Origin: Balanoglossus misakiensis
Lineage: Eukaryota; Hemichordata
Assembly (NCBI GenBank): GCA_040954595.2
Contig: CM082578.2
Coordinates: 17,980,001-18,044,000, forward strand
Direction: 5' to 3'
DNA length: 64,000 bases
The notes beneath the pieces are model-generated. The model was not told where the DNA came from. It worked only from the letters and a program-made list of their open reading frames with translations, and made no database searches. The translations under genes were made by a program, and so were the position numbers. Of this stretch, positions 42,701-50,610 are shown piece after piece (the stretch's first letter is position 1; every line of letters begins with the position of its first letter).

Positions 42701-45243
42701 TAGCTCAGGAAAATGTTGAAAAATCGACGATTTTTCGACTTTGCGAATTTTCAAAATTTGGTCATTTTTTGAAAAAAACATGGGTTATAGCTCAGGAAAA
42801 TGGTCAGAAATCGACGATTTTTCGACTTTGCGAATTTTGAAAATTTGGTCATTTTTTGAAAAAAACCATGGGTTATAGCTCAGGAAAATGTTGAAAAATC
42901 GACGATTTTTCGACTTTGCGAATTTTGAAAATTTGGTCATTTTTTGAAAAAACCATGGGTTATAGCTCAGGAAAATGGTCAGAAATCGACGATTTTTCGA
43001 CTTTGCGAATTTTCAAAATTTGGTCATTTTTTGAAAAAACCATGGGTTATAGCTCAGGAAAATGTTGAAAAATCGACGATTTTTCGACTTTGCGAATTTT
43101 GAAAATTTGGTCATTTTTTGAAAAAACCATGGGTTATAGCTCAGGAAAATGGTCAGAAATCGACGATTTTTCGACTTTGCGAATTTTCAAAATTTGGTCA
43201 TTTTTTGAAAAAACCATGGGTTATAGCTCAGGAAAATGTTGAAAAATCAACGATTTTTCGACTTTGCGAATTTTCAAAATTTGGTCATTTTTTGAAAAAA
43301 CCATGGGTTATAGCTCAGGAAAATGGTCAGAAATCGACGATTTTTCGACTTTGCGAATTTTCAAAATTTGGTCATTTTTTGAAAAAACCATGGGTTATAG
43401 CTCAGGAAAATGTTGAAAAATCGACGATTTTTCGACTTTGCGAATTTTGAAAATTTGGTCATTTTTTGAAAAAACCATGGGTTATAGCTCAGGAAAATGT
43501 TGAAAAATCGACGATTTTTCGACTTTGCGAATTTTGAAAATTTGGTCATTTTTTGAAAAAAAACATGGGTTATAGCTCAGGAAAATGGTCAGAAATCGAC
43601 GATTTTTCGACTTTGCGAATTTTCAAAATTTGGTCATTTTTTGAAAAAACCATGGGTTATAGCTCAGGAAAATGTTGAAAAATCGACGATTTTTCGACTT
43701 TGCGAATTTTGAAAATTTGGTCATTTTTTGAAAAAACCATGGGTTATAGCTCAGGAAAATGGTCAGAAATCGACGATTTTTCGACTTTGCGAATTTTCAA
43801 AATTTGGTCATTTTTTGAAAAAACCATGGGTTATAGCTCAGGAAAATGTTGAAAAATCGACGATTTTTCGACTTTGCGAATTCTGAAAATTTGTTCATTT
43901 TTTGAAAAAACCATGGGTTATAGCTCAGGAAAATGGTCAGAAATCGACGATTTTTCGACTTTGCGAATTTTGAAAATTTGTTCATTTTTTGAAAAAACCA
44001 TGGGTTATAGCTCAGGAAAATGTTGAAAAATCGACGATTTTTCGACTTTGCGAATTTTCAAAATTTGGTCATTTTTTTAAAAAACCATGGGTTATAGCTC
44101 AGGAAAATGTTGAAAAATCGACGATTTTTCGACTTTGCGAATTTTCAAAATTTGGTCATTTTTTGAAAAAAACATGGGTTATAGCTCAGGAAAATGGTCA
44201 GAAATCGACGATTTTTCGACTTTGCGAATTTTCAAAATTTGGTCATTTTTTGAAAAAACCATGGGTTATAGCTCAGGAAAATGTTGAAAAATCGACGATT
44301 TTTCGACTTTGCGAATTTTGAAAATTTGGTCATTTTTTGAAAAAACCATGGGTTATAGCTCAGGAAAATGGTCAGAAATCGACGATTTTTCGACTTTGCG
44401 AATTTTCAAAATTTGGTCATTTTTTGAAAAAACCATGGGTTATAGCTCAGGAAAATGGTCAGAAATCGACTTTGCGAATTTTCAAAATTTGGTCATTTTT
44501 TGAAAAAACCATGGGTTATAGCTCAGGAAAATGTTGAAAAATCGACGATTTTTCGACTTTGCGAATTTTGAAAATTTGGTCATTTTTTGAAAAAACCATG
44601 GGTTATAGCTCAGGAAAATGGTCAGAAATCGAAGATTTTTCGACTTTGCGAATTTTCAAAATTTGGTCATTTTTTGAAAAAACCATGGGTTATAGCTCAG
44701 GAAAATGTTGAAAAATCGACGATTTTTCGACTTTGCGAATTTTGAAAATTTGGTCATTTTTTGAAAAAACCATGGGTTATAGCTCAGGAAAATGGTCAGA
44801 AATCGACGATTTTTCGACTTTGCGAATTTTCAAAATTTGGTCATTTTTTGAAAAAACCATGGGTTATAGCTCAGGAAAATGTTGAAAAATCGACGATTTT
44901 TCGACTTTGCGAATTTTGAAAATTTGGTCATTTTTTGAAAAAAACCATGGGTTATAGCTCAGGAAAATGGTCAGAAATCGACGATTTTTCGACTTTGCGA
45001 ATTTTCAAAATTTGGTCATTTTTTGAAAAAACCATGGGTTATAGCTCAGGAAAATGTTGAAAAATCGACGATTTTTCGACTTTGCGAATTTTGAAAATTT
45101 GGTCATTTTTTGAAAAAACCATGGGTTATAGCTCAGGAAAATGGTCAGAAATCGACGATTTTTCGACTTTGCGAATTTTGAAAATTTGGTCGAATTTTGA
45201 AAATTTGGTCATTTTTTGAAAAAACCATGGGTTATAGCTCAGG
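21736..45243 (+). repeat. Core satellite array: about 270 monomers of 87 bp in alternating A and B classes (174-bp dimer)
   Basis: Both monomers start GGGTTATAGCTCAGGAAAAT and end TTTTTTGAAAAAACCAT. Class A continues GGTCAGAAATCG with AATTTTCAAAATT. Class B continues GTTGAAAAATCG with AATTTTGAAAATT. The consensus classes differ at four positions (22, 24, 26, 58). They alternate over most of the array, with runs of A-A or B-B and some recombinant units. Each unit holds palindromes AAAAATCG-a-CGATTTTT, AATTTT-g/c-AAAATT, TTTTTT-g-AAAAAA and CCATGG. Multi-kilobase near-identical duplications occur at offsets of about 8004, 6091, 2093 and 696 bp. No gene or transposon interrupts the block. Confidence 0.98.
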
Positions 45244-45505
45244 AAAATCATGAAAAAATGACAATTTTTCGACTTTGCGAAATTTCAAAATTTTGTCGAT
45301 TTTTGAAAAAATCGTGGGTTATAGCTCACGTAAATCGTCGGAAAATGACAATTTGTCGATTTTGCGAAATTTAAAAATTTCGTCGATTTTTGAAAAAATC
45401 ATGGGTTATAGCTCACGAAAATCGTCGGAAAAAGACAATTTGTCGACTTTGCGAAATTTCAAAATTTCGTCGATTTTTGAAAACGTCATGGGTTATATCT
45501 CAATA
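45244..45505 (+). repeat. Satellite, C-type monomers, direct orientation (right edge)
   Basis: Three units return to the diverged C form (CATGAAAAAATGACAATTTT, CGAAATTTCAAAATTT, GTCGATTTTTGAAAAAATC), mirroring the left edge. The last breaks off after GGGTTATATCTCA at the junction with unique sequence. Just before this edge, 45177-45200 shows a 19-bp local duplication (CGAATTTTGAAAATTTGGT). Confidence 0.95.
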
Positions 45506-46138
45506 TCAAGGCAGTGTTGGGGTAATAAAATGATACAGACACAAGTATTTCATTTTAATCTAGTTCATTGAATTTATTAATTTCAAAGTTTTGAAACCAT
45601 AAACAAAAGAGGATACATGTTAACAGTATTATCTGTAGACTTACAATATGAAAAAGGAGCAAGTACATTACTTCTGTGAAACTCAAACCATTTTCGTTGT
45701 ATATCCATTGATGGATACAAATCTACCATGCAATGCATACTAATTATACTACTACACAATGTTCTATGAAGAACTGTTAAGTGGTCTCACTGCAGACTGC
45801 CAGTAACAGTTACAGTTGCATCGCGGAAAGAAAATGGACACTTCGTCCTTAGCTTGGTTGCCGGTCTTTGCATCTGCAAAACAAGCAATGTAGAAATGAA
45901 TGTCTATAATATACATGGACATGAAACAAGGCATGATCATCACTGTAGTCCAATTGTTGTTCATTCGCAGTTGGTACATCATGCGAATCCGTATGGCTGC
46001 CTGGAATTTCACTCTATTTGGTAAATTTTACTGCAACAACGATAGAGATGCCAATATAAGCTTATAATTGTACTTAGTTAAACTGACAACTTCTGGACAT
46101 TTTGAACAAACACACCCCACCCACACACCCCTACCATG
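45506..46138. repeat. Direct duplication, copy 1 (about 633 bp)
   Basis: It starts ATCAAGGCAGTGTTGGGGTA and ends CCCCTACCATG. Copy 2 is at 46898-47529, with only about six differences (substitutions and two 1-nt indels), so near 99% identical. In copy 1 the left neighbour is the main satellite and the right neighbour is the reverse satellite block. In copy 2 both neighbours are unique sequence, so copy 2 looks like the original locus. Confidence 0.95.
45764..46012 (-). CDS. Possible small exon/ORF, function unknown (duplicated at 47157-47345)
   Basis: An 82-codon open frame on the minus strand. Its second half begins after a good acceptor (CTTGTTTTGCAG) and encodes ADAKTGNQAKDEVSIFFPRC, then a Cys-rich CNCNCYW stretch and a stop. 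In copy 2 the same C-terminal part is kept, but an indel upstream changes the frame, so if coding at all the acceptor probably marks the exon start. A possible upstream exon is 47652-47571 on the minus strand (acceptor TTTCAG, donor GTAAGAAT). I recognise no family. It could be a non-coding spliced transcript. Confidence 0.2.
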   Translation of the reverse strand: MKFQAAIRIRMMYQLRMNNNWTTVMIMPCFMSMYIIDIHFYIACFADAKTGNQAKDEVSIFFPRCNCNCYWQSAVRPLNSSS

Positions 46139-46745
46139 GGTTATAGCTCATGAAAATCATCAAAAATCGACGAAATATTGAGATTTCGCAAAGTCGAAAA
46201 ATTGTCATTTTTTGATGATTTTCATGAGCTATAACCCATGAGTTTTTTCAAAAATAGACGAAATTTTGAGATTTCGCAAAGTCGAAAAATTGTCATTTTA
46301 TGATGATTTTCATGAGCTATAACCCATGATTTTATTCAAAAATCGACGAAATTTTGAGATTTCTCAAAGTCGAAAAATTGTCATTTTTTGATGATTTTCA
46401 TGAGCTACAACCCATGATTTTTTTCAAAAATCGACGAAATTTTGAGATTTCGCAAAGTCGAAAAATTGTCATTTTTTGATGATTTTCATGAGCTATAACC
46501 CATGAGTTTTTTCAAAAATAGACGAAATTTTGAGATTTCGCAAAGTCGAAAAATTGTCATTTTATGATGAATTTCATGAGCTATAACCCATGATTTTATT
46601 CAAAAATCGACGAAATTTTGAGATTTCTCAAAGTCGAAAAATTGTCATTTTTTGATGATTTTCATGAGCTACAACCCATGATTTTTTTCAAAAATCGACG
46701 AAATTTTGAGATTTCGCAAAGTCGAAAAATTGTCATTTTTTGATG
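46135..46745 (-). repeat. Satellite, C-type monomers, reverse orientation (right outlier block)
   Basis: Seven units of about 88 bp in the same orientation as the far-left block. Three-unit groups repeat at 264 bp: one unit has GAGTTTTTTCAAAAATAGAC, the next TTTATTCAAAAATCGACG with TTTCTCAAAGTCG, the next GAGCTACAACCCATG. This is a small higher-order repeat. The left junction sits inside CCATGGGTTATAG, the same point of the monomer where the main array ends. Confidence 0.93.
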
Positions 46746-46897
46746 ACCAAGTTCTCAGTTGCTATGGCCAATTTCGGTAACAGAATTAGTTTGCCAACAT
46801 TGTGACGACTTTTCACCTTCTTTGCATTTGTCAGTCTTCGAGTTTTCTACAAATTAACGGGTCGACCTTTGACGTTACCCGTTTAAATTATCTGAAC
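46746..46897. other. Short unique spacer between the reverse satellite block and duplication copy 2
   Basis: About 150 bp of ordinary single-copy-looking sequence ending GTTTAAATTATCTGA directly before the duplicated segment. It is probably the original left flank of the locus. Confidence 0.6.
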
Positions 46898-47529
46898 ATC
46901 AAGGCAGTGTTGGGGTAATAAAATGATACAGACACAAGTATTTCATTTTAATCTAGTTCATTGAATTTATTAATTTCAAAGTTTTGAAACCATAAACAAA
47001 AGAGGATACATGTTAACAGTATTATCTGTAGACTTACAATATGAAAAAGGAGCAAGTACATTACTTCTGTGAAACTCAAACCATTTTCGTTGTATATCCA
47101 TTGATGGATACAAATCTACCATGCAATGCATACTAATTATACTTCTACACAATGTTCTATGAAGAACTGTTAAGTGGTCTCACTGCAGACTGCCAGTAAC
47201 AGTTACAGCTGCATCGCGGAAAGAAAATGGACACTTCGTCCTTAGCTTGGTTGCCGGTCTTTGCATCTGCAAAACAAGCAATGTAGAATGAATGTCTATA
47301 ATATACATGGACATGAAACAAGGCATGATCATCACTGTAGTCCAATTGTTGTCATTCGCAGTTGGTACATCATGCGAATCCGTATGGCTGCCTGGAATTT
47401 CACTCTATTTGGTAAACTTTACTGCAACAACGATAGAGATGCCAATATAAGCTTATAATTGTACTTAGTTAAACTGACAACTTCTGGACATTTTGAACAA
47501 ACACACCCCACCCACACACCCCTACCATG
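46898..47529. repeat. Direct duplication, copy 2 (about 632 bp, likely original)
   Basis: Partner of 45506-46138. It continues past CCTACCATG into unique sequence (TATTGTCTCTGTC) rather than satellite. It carries the second copy of the Cys-rich minus-strand frame at 47157-47345. Confidence 0.95.
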
Positions 47530-48350
47530 TATTGTCTCTGTCATTGCTTCAATGTTCTTCCCCACAATTCTTACCTTCCCACAACCATGCGGTAATCTCT
47601 GGACATCAATCACGCAGGCTGGAAATCGTCTTAGTATCATCTATCGGATCCCTGAAATAAATGAAAAGTATGTTCATGTAAATGGAATGTCTCCTACAAA
47701 GATGGCGGACATGTTTGATCCAAACAAAATGGCCACCCCTGGCATCTAGCAGCCAGGTTGGTTTTAAAACATTGAATTGACATCCACATACATGTATAGT
47801 ACCGGGTCCATATTGTTACATGCAGGTTTGTGCAAATTCGGTTCGCTTGACTGGGAAACAGCACCAGTCTGAATCGAAAAAAAAAACATCTTCGAAATGG
47901 CCACCATGAAAAGAGGGGCTTTGATGTCTATATAGCTTGTCAAACCTTGCTTGAAACCTCTGGTCTTCGGTCAGCCATTGAACATACTGCCCTTACCGCA
48001 CCCAGCTATACTGCTGCATGGCGAAAATAACTGGTCACTTAGGTCCCCAGCTTGGTTGATGAATACCATTTATATGAGTTGATATCGTCTCTGCATCTGA
48101 AAAACAAGGAAATGAAGTGAATGTCTGTGATATTCATGATCGATCAGCCATTGAACATACTGCCCTTACCGCACCCAGCTATACTGCTGCATGGCGAAAA
48201 TAAATGGTCAATTAGGTCCCAGCTTGGTTGATGAATACCATTATCAGTAGATATCGTCCCTGCATCTGCAAAACAAGCAAATGAAGTGAGTGTCTAATAT
48301 TCGTGAACACGAAAGAAAACATCTACCGCGATCACCGTACTACAATTTTT
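47530..48350. repeat. Low-copy tandem duplication (about 173-bp unit) with diverged copies up to 49.68 kb
   Basis: 47971-48143 and 48144-48316 are tandem copies sharing TCAGCCATTGAACATACTGC and GCTTGGTTGATGAATACCAT. A more diverged copy of the flanking sequence (CAAAATCGGTTCGC, GGCACCAGTC) returns at 49360-49680. The element TCTGCAAAACAAG, which on the minus strand reads as a splice acceptor, is present near 45875, 47265, 48100, 48265 and 49600. This suggests an old tandemly duplicated transcription unit on the minus strand. Coding potential is weak. Confidence 0.6.
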
Positions 48351-49045
48351 ATTGACAAATGAGGAAAGATTACAAATCTCAAAACACCTATATTAACTAC
48401 TAGTGAATACGAGCGAAGATGATCGGTACGGAAATAAACCACTCAGTTTATCAGTACAACGTGTATGTTTTTTTAAATATTTTTTATTGAAAAATGACGA
48501 TACTATAGATTACAAATCGCAAAACACCTACATTAACTACTAGTGAATACGAGCGAAGATGATCGGTACGGAAATAAACCACTCAGTTTATCAGTACAAC
48601 GTGTATGTTTTTAATATTTTTTTATTGAAAAATGACGAAAGATTACACATTTCAAAACGCCTATATTAACTACTAGTGAATACGAGCGAAGATGATCGGT
48701 ACGGAAATAAACCACTCAGTTTATCAGTACAACGTGTATGTTTTTAATATTTTTTATTGAAAAATGACGAAAGATTTCACATTTCAAAACGCCTATATCA
48801 ACTACTAGTGAATACGAGCGAAGATGATCGGTACGGAAATAAACCACTCAGTTTATCAGTACAACGTGTATGTTTTTAATATTTTTTTATTGAAAAATGA
48901 CGAAAGATTACACATTTCAAAACGCCTATATTAACTACTAGTGAATACGAGCGAAGATGATCGGTACGGAAATAAACCACTCAGTTTATCAGTACAACGT
49001 GTATGTTTTTTTAATATTTTTTTATTGAAAAATGACGAAAGATAA
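48350..49045. repeat. Minisatellite, about 132-bp unit, five copies
   Basis: Units start near 48367, 48508, 48641, 48773 and 48906. Each has ACTACTAGTGAATACGAGCG, GATGATCGGTACGGAAATAA and TTTATCAGTACAACGTGTAT, followed by a T-rich stretch. The first unit is most diverged. Later units differ by a few substitutions and T-run length. Confidence 0.93.
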
Positions 49046-50200
49046 CATATCTTTAAAAAAAAACTTGTATTAATTTTATTAAACCTACGGTCTGAGGGAT
49101 GGGACCCACCCGCACCGGGGATTTTATTTATGTCTATATAACTTACTTGTGATGAAACTTCATACCATCCACTGGTCTTCATTCAGCCATGGAACATACA
49201 AACGCTCACCTCATTGTAGGCTAGTTGCATGGCCCAAATATACCGTACAACTTACCTTGACACACACATGCACACACAAACACAACAACGAGCACCTTTC
49301 GAAGCATTCAAAGCCAATGAACTTGTTGGTGCCGTAACAAAATGACCCATGCACCGAGCATGTAGTCCTGTTGGTCTTAAAACTTTAAAATGACATCCAT
49401 ATAGCATCCGCATTGTTGTATTCTTCAGATTTTTGCAAAATCGGTTCGCTGAACTGGCTACCGGCACCAGTCAGAATTGTTGAAAGTTCTTAAAAATTGC
49501 CAAAAAAACTTGGCTGATACCGCTTACTTTGGCATCATGCTTGTAACATCATAGCATCCACGCGGAACCATACGTACAGCATCAGGTCGTCTGGGCCTTC
49601 GATCTGCAAAAAATAAGGAAAGAAATTGAATGCCTAACCATGAACACGAAACAAAATATCAACCGTGATCACCGTACGCTAAACTGTCGTTCTTTTGCAT
49701 ACCGTACATCATACTCGAAAATATGTTTTAGGGCTTCGCTGACGGACAAGTAGCCTAAAACCCCAGCATGGCACAACGCACATTTACATATTTTCAAGTT
49801 TAGGCCTACAGCCAAGCCAACTCTGACAAAAAAAATATTTTTGTGGTGCAAAGACTGCACGGACGCACAAAAATAACTGTTCCCACTGACGCGTTTCAAA
49901 GCTTTTTTGCCATTGTCTGGTACAAAATTTGCATTCGCTAAACTCGAAAACACGTTGACTACACGCGAACCAGCTGTCAATTCGTCGAACCCGCTACCAC
50001 TTCACCGTAGCCCCCTCCCCTTTTCCGACAAACTACCTCGTTTTTTACGTAAAAATCCCTGCCGCCCACCAGTAGAGCTATAGCACCGACTTGTCCGACA
50101 TCCGAGTCAAGTTGAGTAACGCGAAAGGTGGAATTTGTGAATTAAAACGCAGGGAAGCGCTTGACTCGAGCTGTCTGGCTGTAACGCATCCAATTTTTCA
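49046..50200. other. Intergenic region, no gene recognised
   Basis: Contains the diverged duplicate at 49360-49680, a TAGGCCTA palindrome (49801-49808) and a 103-codon open frame on the minus strand (49980-49669) without recognisable motifs. CpG density rises from about 49.9 kb toward the motif cluster at 50.4-50.5 kb. Confidence 0.4.
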
Positions 50201-50424
50201 ATTCAGTTGTGCAGTTGTCCGTTACTCGCCATAGAATAACCCATGTTTCTGGTCAAAAATTGAGTAAATGTGTCTACTTCTGTTACTTTACTTACCGCTG
50301 TCGTCATGAAAACTATCCAGCGGAGAAACTCTGTTTTGGGACAGAGTTTTCCGCATCCTCTCCGCAACACGTCCTACATGCAGCAGCGTGGCCGTCACTT
50401 ATGAAAATGCACGGAAGGCTGGAC

Positions 50425-50510
50425 GGAAATTTCCAAGTGGAGGTGGTCCAGGTGGCTCCAACCAATCAGCAGCTCTTACGTGTCTCAAGTCACGCGACGT
50501 CACGTGACCA
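50425..50510 (+). promoter_or_regulatory. Candidate promoter of the optineurin-like gene: kappaB, CCAAT and CLEAR/E-box motifs
   Basis: Within 85 bp are GGAAATTTCC (50425-50434, a palindromic NF-kappaB site), CCAATCAG (50462-50469, CCAAT box) and CGACGTCACGTGAC. The last contains a CRE-like GACGTCA (50496-50502) and GTCACGTGAC (50499-50508), the exact TFEB/TFE3 CLEAR palindrome. The surroundings are comparatively CpG-rich. It lies 1.6 kb before the first coding ATG. An acceptor at 52070-52071 in front of that ATG indicates an upstream non-coding exon, so a promoter at this distance is reasonable. A possible donor is GGTAAGT at about 51248. The assignment is inference from motifs and position. 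Confidence 0.45.
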
Positions 50511-50610
50511 ACATCAAAAGTGCTGACACAGTTACATAACTGTTGAAATTTCGGAATTCTTTTTTGCCGTAGTTTGCCAGACATTTTGAACATCAAACGA
50601 TTCCACACCC

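Noticed and set aside
21736-45243. CENP-B box inside the monomer
   Set aside because: The nearest matches (around TTTCGACTTTGCG and its complement) lack the required CGGG half and the central A, so the consensus is not met.
21736-45243. Telomere-like repeat, because each unit contains GGGTTA
   Set aside because: Only one hexamer per 87 bp and never in tandem, so it is a coincidence of the monomer sequence.
21051-45571. Dozens of long open frames on both strands with 29-residue repeats (for example 33085-33621 minus, 41025-41357 plus)
   Set aside because: They follow from an 87-bp unit (29 codons) without stops in several frames. Both strands are open at once, there is no start context or splice logic, and the sequence explains them fully as satellite.
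20152-46745. CRISPR-like array
   Set aside because: Units are contiguous with no unique spacers and lie in a eukaryotic genome with introns. It is a tandem satellite.
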